Positions 22,856 through 35,559 of a stretch of DNA of 64,000 nucleotides are shown piece by piece. A model generated the notes under the pieces. The model was given only the letters and a program-made list of their open reading frames with translations. It was not told where the DNA came from and made no database searches. Position 1 is the stretch's first letter, and every line of letters starts with the position of its first letter. The DNA comes from Cryptomeria japonica (taxonomy: Eukaryota; Streptophyta; Pinopsida; Cupressales; Cupressaceae): assembly GCF_030272615.1 (NCBI RefSeq), contig NC_081412.1:138760747-138824746 (forward strand), read 5' to 3'. The position numbers and the translations under genes are program-made.

Positions 22856-24115
22856 CCCTAGTACTCAGAGATAGTACATTTTTAAAGGCATGCAACATAT
22901 TTAGAGGGAATGACTCACAACCAGAGAAGGACATTGAGACTAAAATCTCAAAAGTATGTCCTTATTTAGGGTGATCTATATTGGCGTAATAGAGATGGGG
23001 CATTGTTGATGTGTTTAGACAAATCCCAAGCTAAAAGGATGTTAACTGAAATGCATGATGGAGTATGTGGAGGTCATTACTCTTCCAAGACTACAGCAGG
23101 TAAGATAGTCCGAGCTGGATACTATTGGCCTACTTTGTTCAAAGGCGCCCATGAACATGTTCGGAGATGTGACCCATGCCAAAAAAATTCTTCCAAATTG
23201 AAATATGAGGGAGCTTTGCCCCTCAACCCAGTTACAGTGGAAGCCCCTTTTGTTCAATGGGGCATTGATTTTATTGGGGAAATAGTTGAGAAATAAGGAA
23301 GGATTCACAATTAGATCATAGTGGCCACTAATTATTTCACTAAGTGGATCGAAGCTATACCCACTAGAAGAGCCACCAGTAAATTTCTTATTGATTTCCT
23401 GATGGATAATGCTATAACTAGATTTGGTGTTCCTATGAAACTGGTAATGGATAATGCCATGAGTTTCAGATCAGAGGAGTTCGTTGAATTTTGCACCAGC
23501 CATGGAATAATTATGTCTTATTCTTCACCATATCATCCTCAAGGTAATGGACAAGAAGAATCCAGCAATAAGAGCCTTCTGAATATTATTAAGAAAATCC
23601 TTGAAGAGAACAAAAATTCTTGAGACTAGAAATTGAAGTTGGCCTTATGGGCAGACAGGGTTACTGTCAAGAAAACAATTGGTGTATCAACATTTGAATT
23701 GGTTTATGGCATCTTATCTAGGGTGCCAGTCAACAATATTCTTCCTGTGTACAAGTTCATACAAGTTGAGGATATGGAGTTATCTAAACCTATGGAAGAC
23801 AAAATGATTCAAATGGTGGAAATAGAGGAAATCAAGACTTTGGCCCATAAAAGAAATTTGAAGATCTAGTTGCAATCCAAGTATTTGTTTGACAAAAGAA
23901 CCACAATGAGGAAGTTTCAAATTGGTGACATGGTTCTTCAATGGAATGCAAGAGGGCAAGATAAAGGAAAACATAAGAAATTTGAGTCACTATGGGTGGG
24001 CCCTTCTGTTGTTTGTGGTCTGAATGGAAAAAATTCATATTTTTTGCAGATAATGAATTGTGAGGTAAAGGAATTTCCAGTGCATGGACAATTCCTGAAG
24101 CATTACTTCTCTTAA
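22856..24115 (+). pseudogene. T integrase (broken)
   Basis: Same frame as RT. The zinc-binding region is at about 23040-23190 (His of GGHYSS, CDPCQ). The core has Asp in WGIDFIGE (about 23262), Asp in VMDNAMSF (about 23450) and Glu in NGQEESSN (about 23553), so the D,D,E triad is present. The C-terminal region has KFESLWVGPSVV, a GPY/F-like motif. There is no chromodomain. Stops occur near 22970, 23296, 23314, 23624 and 23869. Ends at 24115. Confidence 0.85.
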
Positions 24116-24255
24116 GTCCATGCACGATAGGTCTTAGTCTGTATATATTTAGGTTTATTTCTATTGGTTGTTTGTGGGTTTGTCTTGGTCTGTTCTCCAG
24201 AGTTTTCTATATTCTTGTGTTGATCTTGCGATCAACCATCCCCAATCAGAGCCGT
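24116..24255 (+). other. 3' untranslated stretch before T's second LTR
   Basis: 140 bases between the pol stop and the second LTR. I see no good polypurine tract directly before TGTTATCA at 24256; the last 20 bases are C-rich. Confidence 0.5.
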
Positions 24256-24630
24256 TGTTATCACTATTTTGACTTTTGGGTAATTTTGTTCCTTAATCAG
24301 CTAAACCTGCAAGGTTATGCTTAGTATTTCATCTTGCCTCTGAGTATTTTTGGGTCAAAAGGGTTTAGGGTTTTTGAAATTTACCCTTGCTATGTTCTGG
24401 ATTCCCTACGTTCTATTTTTGTGTTACTTTTTCCACTTAAGTGGAAGGGTCGCTCCACTGTGAAAAGAGGTTCTCCCTTTTACATTTATCCTAGGTGGGT
24501 CCCTAAAATGTTTTATTTTTTACGCCTTCCCCTAAGTTTTATTTCCTTGTTGGGATTCCTAAAGATCACATAGGTTTTATTTGATCTGACGATGTGCATT
24601 TTTTCATGATGAAAAGATGCGTGAAACTTA

Positions 24631-25826
24631 CCTTTCGTGAAGTAGCAAAAGGGTGGCGGGCCCGGGTAAAATGGTTACAAGGAAGGCTAAAGGATGATCA
24701 TCTCTCAGAAGATCTAATGGACCGCGTTGTTTCATAGCCCGGAGATGCATGAGACTTACCTTTCACAAAGTGGCAAAAGGAGTGGTGGACCCAGGTAAGT
24801 GGATTAAAGAATGAATCTAAAGATTGAGCATCTTGATCAAGATCTAATAGTGTGCTTTAATTCATGAAGTAAAGCTGCTAATGATTTATCTTATGTGAAA
24901 TGGCGAAAGGGTAGTGGGCCTGATAGAAGGTTTGCTTGAAAGATAAAAGAGGTGCATCTTAAGGTAGATCTAATGGTGCGTGTTATTTTGCTGGGTGAAA
25001 TAGCACGCAGTTTATCCTTCGTGGAGCAGCGAAAGGAGGATGGGTTCGACAGATAGGCAGTTCATGGTTTTAAAGACTGATCAACTTGGAATTGATCGGA
25101 TGGCCCGCATTGCTTCGCAGCCAGAAGCAACATGCGATTTACCTTTCGCGAAATGGCGAAATGAGTTGGTGGTTACATGGTTGATGATGTGTCAATACAG
25201 ATGGACGCTTGGCTAAGGTAAAAGGTGATCTACCAGATGGACACATGACTCTATAAGATCAGGAAGGGCCCACTTTGATTGAGCGGTGATGGTGATAAGA
25301 TTCTTGATTAAAGTAAAGCACATGGTAGTTAAGATGTGGAGCCTAATAGAGTTCTCAGGTGATTGGGTGACTGACACGTAAGAGTTATCCACCCAATCAA
25401 TAAGGCAAGTGGAATTAGTGTGGAGGGCCCACTCTAAATGTTAAGGGATGATAAAAGGGGTGCATCTCAAAGGTAATCTGAGGATCAGCGCTATTTTGCA
25501 GCCCAAAAATGTAGGGTTGTTAGCCTTTGCAAAACACTGAAAACCTCTAGTGGTGATGGTTGTGTGCAGTTAGTGAAATAAGCTGGCAGTTACCATAAGA
25601 AGTAAAGATCAAGCGGATAGTAGAAGATTCTATGGACAACGTTGTTTTGCATGGTTAAAATGTGCAAGGTTTACTTTTTGTGAAGCAGCAAAAGGGAGGT
25701 AGGGCCTGTTTCTAAGCAAAATGATAGGGTAAGGTAAAGGACGTGCAAGTCTTACAAGATTTGATGAACATCGTTGTTTCGCAATGAAAAGGTGCGAGGA
25801 TTTTAACCTTCACAAAACAGTGAAAG
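24631..25826 (+). repeat. Palindromic repeat array in T's second LTR
   Basis: Second copy of the ~128-bp-step array, with cores at about 24631, 24759, 24888, 25016, 25142, 25523, 25674 and 25806. The core at 25142 is the best palindrome (CCTTTCGCGAAATGGCGAAA). Confidence 0.75.
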
Positions 25827-26147
25827 GTGAAACACTTAGAAAATTTTATGATCCGTTGGAACCATTTTTTGAATTCAATTGCGAATTCAATTCTGAGTTG
25901 ATTGCCGAAGCATGTGGTTTTAATGTCTCAATTCAATGCCTAGTTGCTGTATTAAGCTTCACATCAATTGAATATTGGCACCATTTTGAAGAGTTTTGTA
26001 GAGGAGTCAGTGCACAGAGCGAATTTATTTAGGCAAGTAGTAAGTTTCTGCGTATTGCTTGTTAGCTACAATCTGAATTCGTATCACTGCATGCTTGTTT
26101 TCTCAGTAGTTTGTCCAAATTTTAATTGATAGAACTATGATCCTGGG

Positions 26148-29100
26148 ATGGCACCAAGAAGGGATTTCATAAGGCAAATGAATTATCAGGATAGAGCGAT
26201 ATGTGATGATTTCTTGGAACAATTAACCATGTCTACAAATGTAGCTGATAAGATTAAGGAATTAGTGCCCAAGGCCCCCCATTTGAGAATTGGAGATGGT
26301 TTGTATGACAGAGGGAACTAGTTGAGGGATTCACATATAGGGATATTTGGACTAGGACTTTTCAAGGTGGGGTTTGGTCAAAGACATTCCTTTGCTCCGA
26401 TGAACAACATATGGGAATTAGATGTGGGAAAGCTTGTAGTCCCTTGGGTTTTCATGGATGTAGATTTATTAACTCAGATTGCAAGTAATTGTGACTCTGT
26501 TGCTAAATGTGTGAGAAATGTGAATGGGGGAGCCTTAATTGAGATTAATGATGATGAGTTTAGGAAAGTGTTTAAGCTCAGTGAGGTGTCTAATTATTTA
26601 GAGCCCATAAATTTTGATACACTGGCCTAGGTTTACAATGTGCAGAAAGATCACCTCAAGGGTGGCCCTTTGAAGGAATTTTTTGTCAAAATAGGAGGGC
26701 TAACTATTGTGGGCCCTAATATCATGGAACCTTTCTCTCTAAATTTGTTTACTCTGAGAGCTAAAGGGATGTAATGGTCACTTTGTCATATTTTTGGGGA
26801 AGATGTTGAAACCACCATGCCAACTCACTACATACTAATGATAACATAGATTCTGAACCCTTCTCTAGTAGTAACTTTCGATTATGCACCTTATCTTACT
26901 AATGCAATCCACACAGGGCTAATAGGGATTAAAAATGGTAAAGTAGACAGACCTTTTGGGTGGTACTCTCTTCTCATGCATATGTTTTTGTTTAAAGCTT
27001 CTGATTATTTTGCCAATGAAATGGACTTGGTTAAGGAAAATGATGGTGAAGAGATGCCTGTGCAATTGTGGACCATAATTTTTTATTGGGATAGAGAGGA
27101 TGCCATCTACTTGAAGTTTGACAGATGCTTTGCATCTAGAATTAGGATTTGCTTGTGCCAACAAAACCCTAGGATCCCTAAGGCTCTCTTAGAATTCCTT
27201 AAGCCTAAAGAATTTGCTGAAGGTATAAAGATTGTTCATAATTGGAGAGACATATATTTATACCCTATCTCTACTGTATTCAAAGTTTATGGTTTCAGAG
27301 GTACTCCATACTTACTCCCCTATCAAGTCCCATTGAAGATAGGAATTGCAGAGATCTTGAGGCAAATTGGAGGTGTTCAAGAGGTGGAATTGTCAAATAG
27401 TGGAAAAGGGACAATTTTCCCAACCATCACCATGACTCATCAATTTGTAATCACCAAGGGTGGTTGGAAACACTTTGATGATTTCTTTCAACCATATAGG
27501 TTGTCTACTGCAGTATCAAGGTTTGTTGACCCCAAAGATTTCTTCAATGGCATGTTTAGAAAAAGAGCAGTATGTAAAGGTAGACCACATCAGTTCCATT
27601 TTCTTGAGGATCTGATTAGAAATGAATTCAATTTAGATGAGCGAGAATTGAGAAAAAAAATGGGTAGCCTACCAAAAAGCTCTTGATTTTATTCACCATT
27701 TTGATAGTGGTTATGACCCTCTGTCTAGTTTTAATCCTTTTCAAGAAAAGGTTAAATTCTTAATTCTTTATTTTGAAGACCTAATGCAAACTCTGAAGAA
27801 AAAAAGGGAAGCTATAATAAGGAATAATCCTGAAAAGGATAAATTGGTGTTATCCAAGGCTGCCTTTGGTAAAGCCATCCCTCTAGGTGATTATGTGATG
27901 CATAAGAAGGCAAGATACAGTGTGTTGGTGCCAGTAATAGGTGAGCCCTCTACTTCAAGAGGGAAGAGAGCAATAGAAGATGTCATTGACATCCAAGACT
28001 CCCCTAAGAGGCAAAGGGTGGGGAAAGAAGCGCAAACAGGTGAACCTTTGTATTCTCCATCCCAATCCCCTATCCATGTGGGAGATGAATAGGCAATGAC
28101 AGAGCAATTGTTGCAGTTAGGAAGTCTCAGGGAGATTGCCTACACATATGAGGAAACACAAGAGGGAATGCCTGAAGAGCCACCTAGTGCCGAGATGAAC
28201 TTAACTATAGATTAGTTCAAAGGCAAAGCGATAGACCCTACTATCAAACAAGCTAGTGAGGAGTTCCTGGCTAATAGTAATTTTATCACAACAAGGTCCT
28301 TTATGCAATTTGTTTGGAAACAAAACATTGAGCAATTTAAGGCAAGGTACAAGAAGAAAAAGAGTGAGCAGCCTCACAAAGATGCAACTACAGTAGAAGA
28401 GGAGGAGAAGCAATAAATTATGGAAGAATTCAAAGCCATTACTCCTTAAAAGGGAAGAGAAATGGTGTCAAAGGGTGGTGTTTTAATCCTCCCTAAATGG
28501 GATATAGCAGATGCCTTAGTATTTAAAGTAGTCATAAAAGAAACCAAGCCTATGGAAGGAGTGACATTCAACAAGGATAATGCTACTTTGGTCATGTGGT
28601 CCTTAAAGAGGGATGAAAATAGAAGAAGGAAGGACACCTTAGAGTCTAATTTCCTTGGAGGGATGATTGTTAAAAGAGTGCAGGACAGAGGGGTGGTGGA
28701 AGCTGCCAACATAGTTCTAGAAAATGCAAAATTCAGTGTGGCAAGTGGTGAGAAAGAAGATAAGGAGAGAACTGATCTCCAAGTAAAACTAGAGACAATT
28801 CTAAAGGCTTATAATGAAGCCAAAAGGGAGGTAGCCAATAGGGATAGCATCATTGCTAAATTATAGAGTCAACTAGCTGGACAGTGTCAGAAAGGTGAAT
28901 CCTCTAGTCTAATGATTGCATCTTCTCCAGCAAGACCTCCACCCACCAGTCCCATCATTGAATTTCCCCCTTCTCCTATGTCTTTTGGTTTTCAACTAGC
29001 TGAGACCATTCAACATGAATTGGAAAAGTTAAAACAGGATCAAGCCATGTTTGAAAATAAATATGAAGAAAAGGTAAAGGCCACAATTTTGAGTTTTGCT

Positions 29101-29150
29101 GATACAGTTGGAGGCCCCATTGTGCACACTAACATGAAAAATCTTGCTTG
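26148..29150 (+). pseudogene. T ORF1, second LTR copy (broken, C-terminus deleted)
   Basis: Same protein as at 12541-16100. ATG at 26148. The frame shifts near 27655, where a run of eight A replaces AAAAGAAAT. It ends at the deletion junction near 29142, losing the final coiled-coil part. It shares the stops at 26628-26630 and 28213-28215 with the first copy, while other stops (for example 26319-26321 and 28090-28092) are private. Shared stops probably existed when the element inserted. Confidence 0.75.
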
Positions 29151-29521
29151 ATTTAGGTGGCTCTGTAGCCTGGATAAGGAACTGATATTAGTTATGGAAT
29201 CCTTTCTATCTTTCTTGAGGATCAATACTAAAAATGAGCATAAGTTTTTCTTTTAATGTTTCAGTTTTATAGAGGTGATTAAATCTATAGGATTTTAGCA
29301 TTGGTTTGTTGTGGATCTCAATTTAAAAGTGTGAAAGTATTCACAAAAGGTATACCCACCTGAGCTTTGGATAAGTTCAAAGTGTAGAAGTTTTTGTTGA
29401 AACCTTGTTATATATTATTCTGGAATTCTATTTTATTGGTGCCCTCTTCATATGCAAACAGAGTTATCAAATCTTCTTATAGGGAAAAAAAGAGAGAATC
29501 AGAATTTGAGAACAACAAAAG

Positions 29522-29539
29522 TGGTGACTCTGCTAAGGA
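29522..29539 (+). other. Second primer-binding site of T
   Basis: TGGTGACTCTGCTAAGGA, a decayed form of the tRNA-Arg site at 17075, four bases after the second LTR. Confidence 0.7.
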
Positions 29540-29806
29540 GAGTCATAGTGTGTATCTATGTTACAGATTGGTGGTTGTATTAGCTCGGAAGTTTGTTTGA
29601 ATCTCTGTGTGTTTGTGGCAGATTGCGTTGTCTTTCATTTGTGCCATCTCTCTCTCTCTTTGAAAATCTTCATGTTATCTGAATCCCTGCAAGTGATTTG
29701 TCAAAACTTGTTTTCTTATTTTCCTATTATTTTTGTGGGTGGCGATTCTGACGAGTATAACCAGTGCTATTGAATAATTATAACTCTGTTGAGAGAAACA
29801 AGTATA

Positions 29807-30999
29807 ATGCAAAGACGAAGAAACACTAGGTCCTTCATGAGGAAACATCTTCAAGAGACATTGCAAGAAGGATTACCTAAACAGGTGTGGAGAGGCCAGA
29901 AAAGATCAGTTGCACATGCACCATCTAGTGCTTCCTGGGTACAAAAGAGCATTCATACGGGTAAGTCATCTGAAAGACCCATATATGCAAATTCAAATTC
30001 TTCTTCCTGTGAATCTGAGCAGGACATTTTGGGTTTTTATTCTGGTTTGTTTGGTAATAATGAGGATGTCTTAGTTTTGAATTAAAATATTTCTCATACT
30101 AGTATCTCTGGGAAGGATAGGAATAACTCTAATATGAAGATGGACCATATACCAAGAACTATAGATGGGAATATTAGTTTAATTAATATCGACCAAGTCA
30201 ATGTGTCAGATTCTGTGGAAATGTTCCCTGATGAAGATAAGGTGTCCCAAGAAATTGAGGCTCTCAATAGAAGAGTTCATCATTTGATCTCCCTAAGGAC
30301 GCAAAAGGAAGCAAATAAGGAAAAGGAAGTGAAAGCTAAATTGATCGAGAGGGATAGGCTATTAAGACAGATTGTCGATCTTGAATTATTCACCCAAGAA
30401 GAAGCTAAGAGTAAGGATGAAGGACCAGTCATCAGAGAAAATTTAGTTGCCAAAATTAACCCTACATACAAATTTGTTGTGCAACCAAGTAGGGAGGTCC
30501 TTAAAGACCCACAACCTGCTAGGAATGTTTTTGACAAAGGAAAACATAAATGTATGGAAGATGGTTCTAGGTCTAAGACTACAATAGAAGTTTCTCACAT
30601 GTTGTCTACACATGAGAAAGAAATAGAAAGAATGAGAAAAGAAAAAGAAGACCTGCAAAGGGAATTGGAGAAAGTTGAATTAGAAGCAGCCAATCAAGAG
30701 GTTAAATAAAAAATTAATTATCTAAAAGCTCCTCCTATAATTTTTCCTTCAATAGACTTAAGTAAACCTTTACCTCATCCTGCTTCACTCCCTCCAGTAA
30801 AGATTCAGTCAGCCTTACCTGTGAGCACTCCTCCATCTAATCAAGTTCCTATTACTGATCAAGGTAGCCAAATCCCGCTGACTCATTGTTCCAATGTGAG
30901 AATGAATATGGGTAATAACTCTAATGCTAATCAGCTCCAGAGAAGACCCATTAACTTGGAATTATATAAATAGCTCTTTTTTGATGGAATCCTAGGGTA
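29807..30999 (+). pseudogene. Second, truncated T gag
   Basis: Starts at ATG 29807 and follows the first gag up to its core (LFFDGI), then stops abruptly at about 30999. The long open piece 30134-30709 keeps segments missing from the first copy. Stops occur near 30083, 30707 and 30972. The break joins gag directly to an LTR tip. Confidence 0.8.
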
Positions 31000-31069
31000 T
31001 CATATGCAAACAGAGTAATCAAATATTCTTATAGGGGGGAAAAGAGAGAATCAGAATTTGAGAACAACA
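31000..31069 (+). repeat. Third LTR tip of T (70 bp)
   Basis: Matches the last 70 bp of the other two LTRs, ending AACAACA, with target duplication aatgt at 31070-31074. Confidence 0.8.
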
Positions 31070-31074
31070 AATGT

Positions 31075-31483
31075 GTCAAAGGGGGCTGCAAAAATATGTT
31101 TCTTCAAATTGAGAGATATTTGTATACTTCTACATTTGTCCATCATTTTTTGAAGCACTTGATTATGGTATTTTACTAATTTGAATATAGTCCAATTGTC
31201 TAGGTAGACCTCCAAGAAGTCATGGATGAAGTATTTAAAAGTATTTACCATGATCTAACTAAAGATTGTCAGGGCATTTTTAAGCCCAAAAGGCATCATC
31301 GTGTACATGAATTATTCCCATTTAGTTGTAAAGGTTATATTTGGTTGATCTTCTTCTCTCAACCAGACCTAATGATATTTGAAGAATCCTTCAATCAATG
31401 AATAGATCTCTCAAACTATAACAAATTCTAAAATTTCTTTGATAAATGGTGTTAGAAGGGGGTCATGTAGACATGCTTTGTTC
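31075..31483 (-). pseudogene. Element G: RT palm fragment
   Basis: Minus-strand Ty3/gypsy RT with FIHDFLEVYLDN (YLDD with the second Asp changed to Asn), SLNLKKHIF and AAPFD leading across the T insertion to LLG at 10690. More degraded RT runs to 31483, where E cuts it. Confidence 0.75.
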
Positions 31484-33728
31484 TGTTGGCATTATTTTCA
31501 TTGATGTCAACAAGTGTAACAGGGATGTCAAGAGGTTGCAGAGATGCAAGTTGCAGGAGTGCATAACACACAGGGTATGCAGTCATCCATAACCTTGTCC
31601 ATAAAATGACATGTTATGCTACATGAGCCTTGATGAAGTTCTTTGGCTCCACAAGTTGGCAGTGGTCTAGAGTTACATGTTTGTGAAGGCCCTCTTTGGT
31701 GCATCAGTTGTCTCACTCGAAACTCGGTAGGGAAGTCTTTAGTATTTGACCAAGCCCTGAGTTGGGTATGGTTAGCCATGATTTCCATGTGGCAGCAATT
31801 ATTTGGTTCACATGTGTCGGTGGGTCCCATGGTATTTTCAAATGAAGAGAAGAGACCATGCGGGATAACATTTGAATGAAGAAAAGGCCATCCGCAACTA
31901 CCCTACAATGTTGAAATGAAAAGTTGCACTAGTCTTGTGGGATAAATTTTTTATAGAAGTCGAAGAGCCCCCACTATCTCACAACATAATGGACAAGAGG
32001 TTTGTGACCGTGCGGGATAACAATGACAAAGGCACATTGGGTTCCCCCCACTATCCCGCACCATAGATGAAAAAAGAAAATTGGTCCCGCGGGATTAGAA
32101 ATTGATGGACAGATAGAGGATTCCTACTAACCCGCGTCGTCAAAATGTGAGAAGTGATGATCATGCGAGGAAACACAATGAGAAGCAAGATATGTATCCC
32201 TCTATCCCACAACTTGAAGAGGGATGAAAAGAGGACCCTGCAGTGTAAATGAAGACAAAGAGAAAAACAAAGTCTATTATCCCACATGGGTTAAGAGGTC
32301 ACACTGAAGGTCTTGCGGGATAATGAAAGAGAAGGGAGACATGTCCCCTGCTATCCCGTGATGTCAAAAACCATAGGATAAAACTCTTGAGGGGCAAGGT
32401 AAAAGACACTGCATCCCCCCAGCCCACATGGATAAAAAGGGCTCATAAATGATGATGCGGGATAATATAAAGAATGAAGAGGTATCCCAATTTGATCTGA
32501 TAGTCCACAATGGTGGTTGACCATGGTTGACTAGGTGAATTGGATGTTGATTGAGAATACTTTTGATGACATTTGTGCATGCCGATAGACATAGGGTTTT
32601 AGGTGAAGGCTGATCGGCCTTGACCATGTGATTTGAACAAAGAATATGAAGATATGAGGCTCCCTAGTGGAAAAAAAAATGAATCAGATATGCAGAAGTT
32701 GGTGACGATGGATTCAAGTATGGTAGTTGTCGATCTTTTCAGGGTAGGTTAGCAGAGGATAGAAAATGCATTAATGGCAACTGAGTTGTAGATGGTTGAA
32801 GGTCTTGAGGTGATCGATAGAGGTAGAGTCAAATCGGTTGGACACATTGAGTTTGCTAAAATAGCAACCCAGTACAGAGAACTTTTAAAAAATTAGAGAA
32901 GAGCCATTTAATGTAGATGGTCGATCCAAGAAAGAAAATCAAATCTGCTATAGACCGAATCCCAGAGAGACAAATGAATTAATTTTAAATTTCAGATTTG
33001 GAGGGAGAAACATTCTTCTATGCAGAGGTGACTATACAAGGTAGTAAATGTGAGTTGAAAGAAGTAGGTTGTCAAGAATGAGATAGAAGGGAAATAAAAA
33101 TATCTCAACTAGTTGTTTGTGTGAATTGAGTATGCTAAAGAGAGTGGTCTTACTGTCGAGAGTGAAAGAGAGAAATTTATAGAAGTGGGGAGAGTAAGTT
33201 CAGAGAAAAAAGAGATTATACTACAAAGTGAAGTTGTAGTAGAGAGAAGAAGACAACCAGACAAAGGAAGAAGAAGAAATAGAGGAAGAGATTTAGTAGG
33301 CAAAAAAATTCATCATCAAGTCATGAGTAATTTGTAAGTGTTACAAAACTCATTTGTAACAAGGCTTTATCACTGCATTGTAAATTCTTATAAACATTGT
33401 AAATCTCTGAGTGGGTTCTTAGAGAAGGGGTAGGTGCTCCTTTGAGTAGGTTCTAATAAAATCAGGGGTTGGTGCTCCTTGGGTTGGTGCCCTAAACTTT
33501 GTAAAATGTTATTTACTGTGAGGCTGGATTGGAGCAGTAGACTCCAACAACTATTCTCACCAAGGTTTTTCCCACATTGGGTTTTCCTTGTATATTTTGT
33601 GTTGTGGTTTGATATGTGTGTGTGTGTATGTTCTTAATTAATTTGCAGTTTCACTACTTGCACACATAGTTAAAAGTTTTAAAATACACTGATTCACCCC
33701 CCTATCAGGTGTCCATTTGTGTTCTTCA
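31484..33728 (+). repeat. 5' LTR of E
   Basis: TGTTGGCATT...TTCTTCA, 2,245 bp. It contains the alternating motif array (31857-32465) and the U5 TTTTTCCCACATTGGG motif at about 33566. It aligns with 38933-39140 plus 59946-61946. Confidence 0.85.
31857..32465. repeat. Alternating GCGGGATAA / CTATCCCGC array in E 5' LTR
   Basis: Forward motifs lie at about 31859, 31936, 32011, 32086, 32164, 32240, 32314 and 32456. Inverted motifs lie at about 31898, 31972, 32050, 32125, 32200, 32277 and 32350. Each series has a 73-78-bp step, offset by about half a step. Repeated at 60122-60730. Confidence 0.75.
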
Positions 33729-33730
33729 AT

Positions 33731-33742
33731 TGGTATCTGAGC
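33731..33742 (+). other. Primer-binding site of E
   Basis: TGGTATCTGAGC, two bases after the LTR, is close to the initiator-Met type with one changed base. Confidence 0.8.
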
Positions 33743-33802
33743 CCTAGGTTCCCTTACTGTATAACTTCCTCTAGCTTGGGTAGATCATATCTTGTGAACA
33801 CA

Positions 33803-34810
33803 ATGGCCAAAAATGAATCCTCTTCTAAAGCACCTACGTTTGATGGCTCAAACTATGCCTTCTAGAGTAGAAGAATGGAGACATACCTGTCTTCTCTTGG
33901 GTTTGATATTTGGATGTCAGTAAAGAATGGATATATAGTTCCATCCACTCCTACTGATCCTAATGCTAAATGGGAATATGAAAATAATGCAAAAGCTAAG
34001 AATGCTATCTTAAGTGGCCTGTTTGATACAAAGTTTGTCAAAGTCATGCACTTCACTTAAGGAAAAGATACTTGGGACAAGATACAAAAAATCTATGAAG
34101 GTGATATCAAAGTAAAGGAGGCCAAACTACAAAATCTTAGAGGTCATTTTGAAGGACTACAAATGAAGGAAGAAGAGAAAATAACTTAATACATTCAAAG
34201 AGTAGATGAAATTTTATACAATATAAGAGGACTCAGAGAAGAAGTCAAAGATGAATTTATTGTCAAAAAGGTACTCAAATCTCTCAATCCAAAGTATGAC
34301 ACCAAAGTCTCTGCCATTGAAGAAGCTAAGGATTTGACCACTTTCTCTATGGATGAATTATTTGGTTCTTTACCAACTTATGAGATAAGGATAGTGAGTG
34401 TTGAACCTTCAAAGAGATAAGCTACCTTCAATACCACACACAAAGGAAAAGAACAAGCTACAAATGAGGATGGAAATAATTATGATGTAGTTGTAGAAAA
34501 CTTTGTAAGGAAGCTCAAAAGAGATTCTGAAAAGTACAAAGTTAAATTGCCTTTCAAATGTTTCAACCATGGCAAGATTGGACACTTTGCATCTAAGTGT
34601 CCTTATGGAGAAAAGGATGAGGATGAAAAGAAAAACATGAAGGATTTTGGCAATGAAAAGATGAAGAATTATTATAAGCCAAGGAGAGGAAATTTTAGGA
34701 GAAAGAGAAGTCTTTACACATTTGAAGATGATGCCTTTGATGAAGAAAGTGTCTCTGAAGATTGTTGCAGTGAAGGTGAAAGAGAAGTTAATTTCTTTAT
34801 GACACAATAA
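33803..34810 (+). pseudogene. E gag (broken)
   Basis: ATG at 33803 (MAKNESSSK), then a copia-type Gag: FDGSNYAF near the start, LSSLGFDIW, the helical block 34060-34370 (EAKLQNLRGHFEGLQM, VKKVLKSLNPKYD) and one knuckle CFNHGKIGHFASKC with its second Cys replaced by His. One frame with stops near 33864, 34058, 34188 and 34420. A Lys/Arg-rich tail follows. Confidence 0.8.
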
Positions 34811-35559
34811 GAGTTATTTGTTGAATATATTGCTGATGGTGAAGAAGAGGAAATTGAAGTTGAAGTAGACCTTGAGGGTGAACTTGTTATGCACTAGAAG
34901 AACTTAGAAAAGTGAGAAAAGAATATAAAAGGTACAATTATTCTACTGTTGAAGAATAAGATCTACTGAACAAATCACTTGAGGAGTCAAAGACAACAAT
35001 TTCTAATATGAGAATCCAGTTGGAAGAAGAAAAAATGATGTATGAAGTAGCAAAATAATATTTAGAAAAGAAGGATAAGGAGTGTCAAAAATTGGAAGAT
35101 CATCTTGTAAATCTAAGAAAGGAATTGGAAAAGAATAAAGATGAAGTCAACATGAGGATTAAGTATGATGGTAGCATCGAAGCAGTAGAAAAAATGTTAA
35201 GTAAGCAGAAGCACAACAAGGACATCAATGAAGTTGGATTTGAAAAGGGACAATGTTCTAATAGTAAAGATTCATTAGGCAAAGAGATACACTTCACCTA
35301 TTCAAGTGAAAGTGAAGTCAAACAAACATTCATAGTTAGGAAGCCCAATGAGAAGAAGACATATGTTGCTGCTACAAAGAATCAATCAATGAACCAACAT
35401 GTTGGTCCTAAAAGAAAAGAAAATTTTGATAATGGAGGCCTCACAAAGGTCAAGGATACAAGAAGGAAGAGCTCAAGAAGACCGAATTATGCTGCTCCAA
35501 GGAGACCAATCAGAAACAACTTCAATAATGATTGGTATGAGAAACAAAGTCAAGTTTGA
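34811..35559 (+). pseudogene. E region between gag knuckle and protease
   Basis: Highly charged Glu/Lys-rich probable coiled coil (35092-35400), followed by an Arg/Asn-rich segment. Similar linkers occur in large plant copia Gag-Pol proteins. Several stops and a frame change around 34900-35060. Confidence 0.6.

Larger units (their letters stand above)
24256..29517 (+). repeat. Second LTR of T (1.17-kb internal deletion)
   Basis: Aligns with the 5' LTR from TGTTATCA to AACAACA. Relative to that LTR it lacks about 15529-16693, with GAAAA present at both deletion ends. It keeps about 45 bp near 25945 that the 5' LTR has lost. The array and ORF1 copy are present. Confidence 0.85.
10697..31069 (+). 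mobile_element. Element T: giant Tat/Ogre-like Ty3/gypsy retrotransposon, partial tandem dimer
   Basis: Structure: 5' LTR (10697-17070), Arg-tRNA-type PBS, gag-pol (17358-24115), second LTR (24256-29517), second PBS, partial gag (29807-30999), LTR tip (31000-31069). The whole is flanked by aatgt on both sides, so it behaves as one insertion in G. The Ty3/gypsy call rests on domain order with integrase last, the GPY-like integrase end, the tRNA-Arg PBS and the extra RNase H, features known in the Tat/Ogre branch. All genes carry several stops or frameshifts. Confidence 0.85.

Noticed and set aside
32364-32627. Open frames in the LTRs of E (minus strand; also 60555-60982)
   Set aside because: They overlap the inverted motif array and differ between the two LTRs in start and end; chance frames.
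31484-33728. Separate identity of the E 5' LTR as a non-LTR repeat
   Set aside because: The second copy at 38933-39140 plus 59946-61946 and the adjacent primer site show it is an LTR.
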